A stretch of 64,000 nt of DNA, taken from the NCBI GenBank assembly GCA_024663395.1, contig JANFAH010000034.1, positions 620,001 through 684,000 of the forward strand. Direction: 5' to 3'. The position numbers and the translations under genes were made by a program. Numbering within the stretch: position 1 is the first letter of the stretch; the number at the start of each line of letters is the position of its first letter. The notes under the pieces were generated by a model, which worked only from the letters and a program-made list of their open reading frames with translations, was not told where the DNA came from and did no database searches. Positions 9,891 to 20,159 of this stretch are shown piece by piece. This stretch comes from Pisolithus tinctorius. Its lineage: Eukaryota > Basidiomycota > Agaricomycetes > Boletales > Pisolithaceae.

Positions 9891-12560
9891 TCAGCTGTCC
9901 ACGGAGAAAGCCTCCACATCATCATCAGTGGGGTCATCCTCAGCCTCTTCAAGAAGGTGGTCTAGTTCTTCATCATCTAGCCCAGTAATGCGAGTCACAG
10001 TTGCGCGGGTTTGAGACCGCGGGTGGTAGGGAAGTAAGCAGAATGCAGTGAAGCGGAGCTTGGAGATGGAGCCATCCAACTCAGCCAGTAGGTACGAGCC
10101 CCCAGTGGTCCGACAAAGGACAACCATGGGACTGGTGTACCGCGGCTTTGTCTTCCGGTTCAGCTCTTTCTCTACACGGGAGTTGTGAATGAGCACAAGG
10201 GTGCCGGGAGCGAAGTTATGGTCTTTAATGCGATGCTGAAAGGCGGTTTCGAACTGTTGGATAGACTGGAAGCATGCACAGAGGACGTTGCTGCGGACCT
10301 GATCTAAATCATCCTGACGCTTCTGTAGCTGGCGTGCATGCCAAGCAATCAGTTCTGTGGTAGTCAGCAGTGTTGCATCATTGCGGGATAGAGGTAAGAG
10401 GAAGGTAGCCTCAGTGAGATCAAATGGAAACAGCGGCTCGACACCATGCACCATGAAGTAAGGGGATAAACCTGTAGACTTCAGAATGGTGACCCGCTCG
10501 GCCCAGAAGACGGAGTGCGCAATGGTGTGCCAGCGGCGATCATCGTTCTCGCAGCTCTTCATGATAGCCTCGCGAACATCATAGTGGCGGCGCTCTACAA
10601 TGCTGTTAGCCTGAGAGTTGTAAGGAGAGATACGGATGTGACAGATATGATATTGCGCGGCTAGGGCATCTAAGGCCTGGATGAACGCGGGACCATTGTC
10701 AGTGACAATCTCGGTGAGCGGGCCCCAGCGGCATAGGATATCCTCGAAGATGAAGGATGCGAGCGTGGTACTATTTTCCGCGTGCAACATGCGCCATTCA
10801 GGATATGAGGTGAGCGTGCAACGAGCCTGTACTATGTAGCGGTAGCTGCTGGCTTTGGGCATCAGCATCATGTCAATGTGAGCTTTATGAAACAGGCCCC
10901 CTATCATGGGTACAGTGGGGGGGATATGAAGCTTTTGCGTCTGGCGGATCTGGCATTCATGACAAGTGCGAACATACCACTTCACATCCTCGACAAGAAG
11001 AGGCCACCAAAAGCGGAGGAGAAGGCGCGTGTGGACTGTGAAGACACCCTTGTGTCCGAGGTCGTCATGTGCTTCTTTGATGAGACGATACCGCTTGGAT
11101 TTGTCGACGACTAGCTGGTGCCGTCCATGTGGTTCCCTATGCCATAGATTTCCATCTAGGAGGAAGAAGCGGGTAGCCGAATTGAAGAAGGACGAGTACT
11201 GCGCATCAGTAAGGTCAGGAGGTCGCTCGCGGGTCGCGAGGAATGTGCGGATCATTTCTATCTTTGCTTCACGTGCCCGAGCTTTCGCAGACCGCGGAAT
11301 AGCAGGGTCGTCTGAGGTATCGGAAGGGTTATTAGCATCAGCAGTCGCAGAGAATGCGAGATAGAAGGATGCAGGCGGCGGGAGGCTCGCCCAATGGTAA
11401 GCAGGTGGCAGTAGGGAGTGGTGATCTTGACTGGAAAGTGACATAGGAGGCGGGCAGTCATTGACAACCTGTGTAGAGAAAGAGTAGAAATGGTCTAGCC
11501 AATCCTCATGGTCGTCGTCCTCGGGTGGGTCGAGCTCCAACCGCGGATGGCGGGACAAGCCATCAGGGCCAGCATGCCTGTCCGCGGGAACGTGGACGAG
11601 TTTGAACGAGAAGAGGAGCACACCAGCGATCCAGCGATTGATCATCGTGTTAGGCTGTAAATCTGGGTTATTTATCATGCCCTTAATATACTTCGCATCT
11701 ACCTCCACAGTGAAGTTAGTGAGACCAAAGATGTATACGCGTACCGCGTGCAACGTGCGGAAGAGACCGTACAACTCAAGCTTGGCCTGGGAGTAGCGGC
11801 TTTCCACTTCATTGAGGGTGATGGATCCAAAGCAACTCGGGTACCGTCTGCCATCTTCGCCAAGCTGGTAGAGGATGTAGCCAACTGCGATGACCAATGT
11901 GTCAACTGCTAAAATTACTTCGTGACCGCACTCATAGTCAATCCTTCGGAGTGTGGGGGACTTTACAATTTCGTCCTTGAGTCGTTGCATGGCAGCGCGT
12001 TGCGTTTCATCCCATGTGAATGGTACGTCTTTCCGCGTGAGCGCGACTAGCGGCCGCGCAATCTTGGTGAAATCTTTGATGAAGATGCGTAGCACTCCGC
12101 AGACACCGAGGAAACCACGGACCTGTGTCAGGTTGCAGCACTCGGGCCAGTCGCGGATCTTCTGCACTTTGCTTTCTTCAGGAATGCGACCTTCAAAGGT
12201 GCACTTGTGGCCAACGATCACAGCGGATGGAGCGGCTAGCACAAACTTCTTTGCCGAGACAGTGGCTCCGACGTTCTGCAAACGCTGAAGGATACGGTTA
12301 ACGACTATACAATGGTTCCAGATAAATTTCCGAATCCCAGGATTCTCTGGGATAGTCTCATAGGAGCCGTCTGCGTGCTGATAGCAGGTGGTCTCGGATT
12401 TTACGGGGACGTCATGTATGAAGGGCAAGGTATGATGCAGGATCTCATCCTGGAGAACAAATGCAGTATCTCCCTGGTATACCTGTACCGCATTCGCATG
12501 ACCTTGCGGCAGAGTAGTAAGCCGATGTGGTCCAAGGGGTGTACCGAAGGTGGTGAGGTC

Positions 12561-12564
12561 GCGG
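12561..12564. other. target-site duplication of element C (left)
   Basis: GCGG immediately left of the 5' LTR, repeated at 19111-19114. Removing C plus one copy leaves the reverse transcriptase frame of B open across the join, which confirms the borders. Confidence 0.88.
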
Positions 12565-13026
12565 TGTAGGGAACGAGTTCGAGTTCCCTGGGGGAATCCG
12601 TCTTGGTCAGGGGTTTAGGGGTGGAAGGACTTGTTTTATTTCTTGCCTTTGTTTTTGTGTTTGTACCCCTGGACTTGGTGGCAAGCAGCCGTGTTGCTGA
12701 CTAAGCACGCGTGCTGTGTTCGCGTGAGTTCAGTTTACCAAAAGGAACCAGTACATGTCACAGGCCCTCAGTAGTAGGGTGATTCAGTCTCGCATTTCAG
12801 CGAGTTTTCGAAGTTCGATTTATTACTTTGGGGAGTACCCAAAGTGCCAGGAGGACTGGCAAGAGGTATTAGACAGTCACAGCTAAGTATTCTGTTTGAG
12901 TTCGCAATTTTTACATTTTTACTACACTTCTTTCTCCAGAGAGAACCTCCCTTTTGGGTCGAGCACAAATCTCGCCCATTACTGACGTTTACTGTTTCTA
13001 GGGATATCTTATTACCCATTCCTACA
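12565..13026 (+). repeat. 5' LTR of element C
   Basis: 462 bp, starting TGTAGGGAACGAG and ending CCATTCCTACA. It aligns end to end with 18649-19110 with five substitutions and no gaps. Confidence 0.93.
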
Positions 13027-13028
13027 TC

Positions 13029-13046
13029 TGGAGCCCACCGCGAGGG
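13029..13046 (+). other. primer-binding site of element C
   Basis: TGGAGCCCACCGCGAGGG, two bases (TC) inside the LTR, with the same spacer and sequence as element A. A shared primer tRNA fits trans-mobilisation by A- or B-type proteins. Confidence 0.8.
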
Positions 13047-13203
13047 GGGTTCTGTCCGTTTTGGGGAAAGAAGCCACCGTTTTATCACCGAACGAAGGTT
13101 TGCCGGGTTGAGTTGGACAAGCTAAGTGTTCAGAATCTCGATTCTAGCTACAGTCTACTCTCAGGAATTTGGAAAATTTTCAGAGATATTTTTCGAGCAG
13201 CAA

Positions 13204-13791
13204 ATGTCGAGCAAGTATCTAAGTCGAAGATCCCTCGAGCTGAGAAGCAAGTCTGAAGGCAAGTTAGTAGTCGAATTTCTGCGAAGAAGTTGTGAGAATG
13301 CGCCGAGAGAACTCGAGGGAATGCCACCGAGGCATTCGAAGGATGCACCATGGTTCTCGGGGTATGCATCTGACCTTTTTAGGTATTTCGAAGAGGTTCG
13401 AAGTCTTTGCGAGCACGAGAATTGCTTCGATGACCAGGAATGGGCGAAGTGGGTTTGCTGGTATGCAAGTAGCGAAGTCTCAGACTCATGGTACGAGTTC
13501 ATCGAAGATCGGCTGAGTTGGCCCGAGTTCATGGTAGCCATTGCGTGTTTGTGTCCTGGGTCCCGGAAAATGGATCAATGGTACTCAAGGGGTGACCTTT
13601 ACAGCCTCGTTGACAGCCGAGCAAGAAGAGAAATTCGTACAGAGGAAGAACTGATGAACTACAGACTATATTTTCTAGATTTAGCAACGTTTCTACGGGT
13701 TTCGAAGCAGCTCGAGGCTGATGAGCTCAAAGACCTCTATGTACAAGGCTTCGACAAGGAATTCCGGCGCGAAATTATTCAGAAAATGTGA
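13204..13791 (+). CDS. gag: gag-like protein of element C
   Basis: About 195 residues from the first ATG at 13204; the frame is open upstream to 13126 but without an ATG. The segment APWFSGYASDLFRYFEEVRS and the following Trp-rich helices (EWAKWVCWYASSEV) have the layout of Ty3-type capsid proteins and parallel APELFQGDHTHVRSFLDHYE in element A. There is no zinc knuckle or protease. The gene uses many TCGA-containing codon pairs (CTCGAG, TTCGAA). It would form the particle if functional; the sequence similarity is by eye only. Confidence 0.7.
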   Translation: MSSKYLSRRSLELRSKSEGKLVVEFLRRSCENAPRELEGMPPRHSKDAPWFSGYASDLFRYFEEVRSLCEHENCFDDQEWAKWVCWYASSEVSDSWYEFIEDRLSWPEFMVAIACLCPGSRKMDQWYSRGDLYSLVDSRARREIRTEEELMNYRLYFLDLATFLRVSKQLEADELKDLYVQGFDKEFRREIIQKM

Positions 13792-14083
13792 CGCGACGAT
13801 CAACGGCGACACTCGGACGATCCATGGCCCATGGAGCAAGTAACATACACAGCAACATGACTACTACACAAAGGATTTCGCTCGGAGCGAGCACAAACAA
13901 GCACGGAAGACTACTATGAGCCACAAAGTGACCCAGGATCGAGTTCGGACAAGCAACATCTATCTACGAAGTGTTTTCTGCCTACAGCTACATGTGACTC
14001 GTTGACGAACAATGTACAGGGATCTACAGAGTTATCAAGGTACATAGAGTGCGAGAAAGTACCGAAGTTAGTTTCGACAAGTC
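13792..14083 (+). other. gag-to-repeat-frame linker in element C
   Basis: All three plus frames contain stops here (for example TAA at 13841). The gag phase stays fairly open and looks like decayed coding sequence, so the original gag may have been longer. No zinc knuckle is visible. Confidence 0.4.
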
Positions 14084-17000
14084 GTGCGCAGCCACACAGC
14101 CCACCCGAGAAGACAAGTAGTGAGGACCGAAGCCCTGGCAGGCTCGTCAAAGCAGCCGCAGCAACCTGCTTTGAGACGGGAGAGTTTTTTTTTGAGTACA
14201 AACAGAATACTGACTACTGAGTTACAGGAAGCAGTAGAACTCGAGCGAGTCGAACCTGCATTGGTGGAGGAACCACTCACAACAAAAGTCCCATTCGAAT
14301 TCGAAGCGGATTACAACACTCAAAGGGGTTTTTCTTTTTGTTCGTGTCGAGTTTCTCTGATGGCTACTGGTGTGTCACTACAGGAGTCCTACCTAAGAGG
14401 TCGAGGCAATGAAAGGAGCGGCCTCGGAGTTCCTGCAGTCAGCAGAAATATGCATCAGTTAACCAACGACCCATTCAGGTCAAAGATTCCACTCGAGTTC
14501 GAAGCCAAAAGGCTCGAAGAACACCTGAAACCCACAAGAGTTGAAGTCGAAGAGCTCGAAACACTCGCAGGCGGTCTCGAAGCAGAGAGGTTGGTGTGCA
14601 AAGAGGTCATTGACTCACACAGAGAGCCACAGCACATGAATCACGTCGAGTCGAAGGTTATTGCAAGAAGAATTCAGATCAAGGAGCCATCAAGGCTCGT
14701 CATATGAAGGAAGCCCCCGGATGAAGTTTTGCGGATCGAAATGTTGAAGCACGCGGCGAGGGTGGACGACCTCGCACTCGAAGTGTTCCACAGCAGCGCG
14801 GTGCCAGCAATATATATTTTATTCGAGAATCCGTCGAGAGAATCGATGCGCGCACTCAGTATTAGGACTTGTAGAGGAAGTCCAGCGATGTTGACTAAGC
14901 GGAGTCACGTGACTGCTCTGCGCGTCGTGGCCGCGTGCACTCAAGTACTACATACCGACGCATCTAGTATTACAGGCCAACTACGCAAGATCGCAGCGAC
15001 TGAAGGATATGAAGAATGGGGCGAACAACGTACCACGCGCGAGGTACTGCAGTTACGAGCGATGGCGACAGCAGCAAAAGCGACAATGGCAGCGACTCGA
15101 GCGACAGCGATGACGACAACGACGACTTTACTTAGTGCAGATCAACGGCTGGGCGAGATGGGAAGGACAGTGCTATGGAAACAGGGCGCGATGAGCACAG
15201 GGTCTGAGCTCGACAGCTCAAAGGTCAGTTTTGATTGCAGAACGTTTTACTTACATCTGCCTTACTCTAGGGAAACCGGATATTCACAACGGACAACAAT
15301 TGTGATACAAAGAACGACAACGATGATTATGCTGAGCGCAGATACTGAGCCCTATGGCTCAAGGTTTTATGTCGATTTCAGGATGTTTTACTTACAACTA
15401 TCCTACTCTAGGAAAAGCAGATGTGCGGGACGATGCTCGAACGACGTCCGAGCAGTGGCGATTCAAGGATCTACGATGGTCTACCAAGGACAGTGGACCG
15501 TCAAGGAGAAGCTACGCGACATGATACAGTGGTACTACTACAAGTGGGGCGAATGGTCAGGACAAGCCGAAGGCTTAAATCTAGCAACAGCGACAGTTAC
15601 AGCGAGGACAACGACAGCACTGGACTCAGAGCGACAGCCACGTGAGGCTGGAGCAGCCATTCGATGGAGACAGGGCGCGACGAGCGCAGATATTGAGCAT
15701 TACGGCTCAAGGTTTTATTTTGATTTCATAGCATTTTACTTACAGCTATCCTACTCTAGGAAGAGCGAGAGAAACCTACGACAAAGCGCGGTCGCGGTGC
15801 GAGAATCTATGCAGGACCATGAATGGAAGACACTCGGACATACAGCGAAACAAGGGCGACGACTATGGTTCGATCTACAACAATGACCATCAAGGATACA
15901 AGAGCGAGTGCGACATGAGGCAAGAATTGCCATCCGAAGGAAACAATGCACGATGAAGACCACCGAGCTCGAACGCTCGAAGTTCTGTTTTAGTCCTATG
16001 ATAGTTTACTTACGCCTTCGTTATTCTAGGGAGGCCAGATGTCTACAATGGACAACGATCGCGGTACAAGGGACAATGACAGCAACTACAGTGACAGCGA
16101 CAACGACGACAACGAGGCTCGAAGCAGATCAGTGGCCATGCAAGGCTGGAACAGCCGTTCACTGGGAATGAGGCGCGATGAGCGCGGGTACTGGGCTCGA
16201 CAGCCCAGGGTTTTGTTTTGATTCTAGAACGTATTACTTACACCTATCCTACTCTAGGGGCGGCAGACAGCTGCGACGAAGTGCAACCAGCGTCCCTGCG
16301 ATCAAGACTCAAGAATCCATGCTTGAACGTCAACGGCAATCGTCGAGGATACAACATCCAACGAGCATGGATATGGAGCCAGGCGGCTCAAGTTTTTATT
16401 TTTGTTTCACAGATTTTGACTTACGGACACATGATTCTAGAGTAGACGACGACTTAGAAGGAAGATCGCAGCGGGTCACAGAGCAACAAGTACGAAGATC
16501 ACACGGAAGTATCGCAGGACTAGCGCGGCGACTACGGTTCAATTTACAGCAGCGATCCTCGGAAACATGGGATCCGACGAGCATATATACTGAGCGTGAC
16601 GGCTCAGGTTTTAGCTTTAATTTCGCGACTTTCTACTTACTGCTACATCGTACTAGAGTAGGCGACAGCGTCGAAGATGGAACGCGTCGGCATACAGCAC
16701 AACGACCACGACAACTACGAGATGCCCGGAGAGAAGCAATCAAGGGAACTCTACGGACTTCAGCACGAGTACTGCTACGGGTGGCAGCACAACAGTGGAT
16801 TTTGGAGTTGCAACAAGACACACAGGAGGCAAGAGGCATCGAAGCCATGCCGAGCGGGCTCGAAGGTCCAAAGTTCAGTTTTTTCTTCGGAGTACTCTAC
16901 TTACGACTTCGTTGTTTCAGGGAATACAAGCCTTCACAAAGTATTGACGAATCTTCGAGCAGTGACGTACCTGTGGTAAGGAGGGAAATCTGGTATCTAC

Positions 17001-17533
17001 GAGGGAGTGCGAGCGATGTCCAAGTGGCTAGGGTTCGAGGATGGGAAGTGACATACGAGAAGGGACAACAGACTGTTGGTGTGAAGCGACGCGATGCAGC
17101 GCAACGATGCTACTATGAATGGGGGGAATGGGTACAGTATACGAGAGGAAGAATGCTGACATTACAGTGCAGTATCGAAGGAAAAGAGATGTTCAATGAT
17201 GAAGGCCGGGAGGCGGCACGGCGGATATTAGCAATGACGACAGGACTGGATGTGGACCGACAGCCACACAAAATAGGAAGCGTCATTCGATGGAGGCAGA
17301 GCACGATGGGCACAGACCCCGAGCTTGACAGCTCGAGTTTTCGTTTTGATTTCAAAATGCTTTACTTACGTCTGCGTTATTCTAGGGGAAACAGGTACCT
17401 ACGACAAGTGGCGGTTGCTATACGAGAGTCCACTACCAGCTTCGAGCAGAGTACCCATGAGTCTAAAACATACAACGAGATCGACGCACGGCCACTGCCG
17501 TCCGAAGGAGAAGAAGATGGTGTGGGCTCGTGA
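14084..17533 (+). pseudogene. long repeat-module frame of element C, unknown function
   Basis: A single reading phase of about 1,150 codons broken only by three TGA codons (14705, 15884, 16169); random sequence would hold about 50 stops. I recognise no domain. From 15223 onward it contains nine copies of a 16-residue module of the form FxFDFxxFYLxLxYSR, e.g. SRFYFDFIAFYLQLSYSR, in linkers rich in Arg, Thr and Gln. Module-to-module distances are all whole codons (47, 116, 90, 76, 61, 72, 88, 155). Linkers also repeat (WKQGAMSTG, WRQGATSAD, WRQSTMGTD). The third stop falls where sister repeats have CAG. The first part (14084-14707) is Glu-rich and module-free. It could be a real accessory protein, or exons with repeated mini-introns. 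Confidence 0.6.
15206..17385 (+). repeat. nine homologous 48-nt modules with upstream hairpins
   Basis: Cores end at 15270, 15411, 15759, 16029, 16257, 16440, 16656, 16920 and 17385. Each begins GT, is T-rich (TTTTGATTTC), contains CTTAC about 16-19 nt before the end, and ends TAG or CAG. Directly upstream most have a small hairpin such as GAGCTCGACAGCTC (clear for modules 1-7 and 9). The CTTAC string and the Leu codon TTA are invariant in all nine. This base-level conservation is stricter than the protein needs and resembles a fungal branch site plus 3' splice site. Confidence 0.75.
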
Positions 17534-18648
17534 GCAGAGTGCAAAGGTCAGATAACGAAGCTCAGGAAGGGGAAATACGAAGTCCAGGTGCCCCGTTTAG
17601 CTATAATTCAAACACTATCTACTGCGAGCTACAGGTACCTTAGCACGAAGGAAAAGGCGGTCAATAGGGATGGTCGGCTCGAGGCTGTCCACCGGCTCTT
17701 ACCACCAAGACTCCATCCATCCAACTGCGCGGTGGGAGGACGAAGCTTGAGATCGAACGAAATTAGTGCCTGTAACTGTCGGAGTCGAAGACCTATCTTC
17801 GAAGTAGGCCCGAAGGTCTACAGATCGAAGGTGACATGTTCTGTTATTATTCGAGCTTATACTACGTTGAAGTACTTGGTTTCTAGCAGTGAAAAAGTAG
17901 TGAATGGAGATGGGCGACTCGAAGTCGCTCAGCAACACTTAGAGCAAGGGCTTCGGCCACCAGACGAAATACCGAACGAAATATGAGAAATCAAGGGTGC
18001 GCGTGCACAGCGAGTCGAGACTGTGAAAATAGGAATGGGACGGGTGGACGGAGTGAAGGTCCCGGTGAGCGTATATATACAGTTTTTCTTTCATTTGAGT
18101 TTTGCTTCGAGCGAAATTGTTCAGCCAAGTCGCAGTAGTCTTTGGGTCGTCTTAAGGACGAGCAGGAGTCAAGAACACATATGTGTTCAAGGATAGTAAA
18201 TACACGACTGAGCGAGAGTTTCTTTTAGGTACATATATGACTTCGAGCTGCCTTGCAGAGGGCTGATCTCCACTGTACCAGCCACAGTGCTGTGTTACCA
18301 TTCTGGGCAGAGACTGTGCCTCGAGGAGCAGTTGCCATCTCGCTCTGCACTCGTTGGTGCGAGGTTTTGGTGTTGAGAGGAGTGTTCGAGAGTAGCCAGA
18401 GTGTGTTAGAGAAGATAAGAGCAAAGAGGGGTCGGCGGAACCGAGCGCATGTTTGAGGCTGAGGAAGTAAGTAGGCTGGCGAGGGTCAAGGATGTGGATA
18501 GGGGGATTGGGCTGCGAGGCCAGATGGCGTGAGGCTAGAGGGGCAAGGTGCTGTGTTCGAGAGTCAAGGGAAGTAGGTGTGAGGGCGAGGATGTTCGTGC
18601 AAGGAGGAGAGCGACCGAGGGCGGTCGAATTCTAAACCACCCCTCGGA
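17534..18648 (+). other. 3' internal region of element C
   Basis: No convincing gene. Two further GT...TAG/CAG stretches (around 17598-17632 and 17830-17885) look like decayed relatives of the modules. A TATATATAC string lies at 18072-18080. The 20 bases before the 3' LTR are not purine-rich, so no ordinary polypurine tract is visible. Confidence 0.4.
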
Positions 18649-19110
18649 TGTAGGGAACGAGTTCGAGTTCCCTGGGGGAATCCGTCTTGGTCAGGGGTTT
18701 AGGGGTGGAAGGACTTGTTTTATTTCTTGCCTTTGTTTTTGTGTTTGTACCCCTGGACTTGGTGGCGAGCAGCCGTGTTGCTGACTAAGCACGCGTGCTG
18801 TGTTCGCGCGAGTTCAGTTTACCAAAAGGAACCAGTACATGTCACAGGCCCTCAGTAGTAGGGTGATTCAGTCTCGCATTTCGGCGAGTTTTCGAAGTTC
18901 GATTTATTACTTTGGGGAGTACCCAAAGTGCCAGGAGGACTGGCAAGAGGTATTAGACAGTCACAGCTAAGTATTCCATTTGAGTTCGCAATTTTTACAT
19001 TTTTACTACACTTCTTTCTCCAGAGAGAACCTCCCTTTTGGGTCGAGCACAAATCTCGCCCATTACTGACGTTTACTGTTTCTAGGGATATCTTATTACC
19101 CATTCCTACA
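18649..19110 (+). repeat. 3' LTR of element C
   Basis: 462 bp, matching 12565-13026. The differences are CA/CG, TG/CG, CA/CG and TG/CA dinucleotide pairs only. Confidence 0.93.
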
Positions 19111-19114
19111 GCGG
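19111..19114. other. target-site duplication of element C (right)
   Basis: GCGG directly after the 3' LTR, matching 12561-12564. Confidence 0.88.
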
Positions 19115-20159
19115 GAATCCACGTGAAGTGCGTGCTGGTCATACCCGGAGTAGAGGTCCATCATCACATACACTGCATATCCAGCAAAGGATTCTGCGAG
19201 GTGTTCTACGAAGGGCGGAACAGACACATCGCAGATGGTCACTGCATTCAGGGGCTGTAAGTCATGCACAAGGCGAAGAGACTTTCTGTCTTTCTTTACT
19301 ACGCAGAACCAGCAGGAGCGATAAGCCACTGTAGAAGGTTCATACATGCTGGACTTGATGCGATCTTTAATCATGTCTATGACTTGAGCATGTATCGCGT
19401 TCAGGATAGGGATATTGCGTTGGACCCAAGGCGTGTGCGGAATCGTAGGAATCTTTACTGGCGGAAAATACCGTTCGTCTAGGTGTCCGTGCTCTGTAAT
19501 GTCCCAAGCAAAGGCGAGCTCATGGACCGAAACGAGCCAAGTTACGAGTTTAAGTTCTTCTGGCCAAAGCCAATCTGCAGGGTCAAGGTCAAGTTCCGCA
19601 GCCCGTTTGGCAGTGAAGCAGATGCCCAGAGCGAAGTCTGGTGGATGGGTTGGAAGTGGTTGGAGACCAGCGAGCGGGTCATCAGGCAGGCTGTGCACGA
19701 TGTGGTATTCTTCCACCATCGGGGCAGGTACTGTCCGAACCTTCTTGGCAACCGGCTTGTAAACGAGGGTGCGAACCGCGGGATCTAGTTGATAAACGCT
19801 GCCGAATGCGGCTATAGCAGAGGGGTTTAGTATTGTCTGAGTGGAAGAGAGGAAAGCGAAAACAGGCGAGGGTATTCCGGTGGGTATGTTCCGCGGTACA
19901 GGTGCTGTGGGTGAAGAGAAGTTCATTGAAGTAAAGGCTAATGATGAGACTGTAGGGCTGAGGAACGGATAACAGCGGCTAAATAGGAAACAGGACGTTT
20001 TAGTAGGCTCTCCCCAACCGTTTGGTGGATCATCGATATTCAAAAACCCCATTCAACTATACTTTGGTGGCTATGGCAGTACTTGCCGCACTTGCAGTGC
20101 AGACAGCCCTCGCACCATGGGCGCGTGGGCAAAGTGTACTCGCAGCTGTCGTTTGGGTC

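Larger units (their letters stand above)
12565..19110 (+). mobile_element. LTR retroelement C, gag but no pol (LARD-like)
   Basis: A complete plus-strand LTR element: 462-bp LTRs with TG...CA ends at 12565-13026 and 18649-19110, a primer-binding site two bases inside the 5' LTR, and a 4-bp GCGG duplication. The internal 5.6 kb holds a gag-like gene (13204-13791) and a long repeat-module frame (14084-17533). I find no protease, RT, RNase H or integrase motif. It resembles a large retrotransposon derivative that depends on another element. The LTRs differ at only five bases, all transitions at CpG sites, so the insertion is young. The interior is strikingly rich in TCGA. Confidence 0.9.
9891..20052 (-). 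pseudogene. pol: pol of element B: RT, RNase H, integrase, interrupted by element C
   Basis: Two coding parts, 19111-20052 (N-terminal and first half of RT) and 9891-12564. RT motifs include VHDLQPLNAVTICD and DLYSGYDQHALHVDSR before the break, and DLTTFGTPLG with TLPQGHANA after it. The catalytic tetrad reads FIHD at 12411-12422, where element A has FIDD, so an active-site Asp is replaced by His. RNase H follows (LAVDTLVIAVGYIL). The integrase has the HHCC finger (HDDLGHKG ... CHEC), then Asp (HIDMMLM), Asp (TDNGPAF) and Glu (SIVERRH). A C-terminal GPY/F-like stretch (KPRYTSPMVV) and an acidic tail end the protein. Confidence 0.88.
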
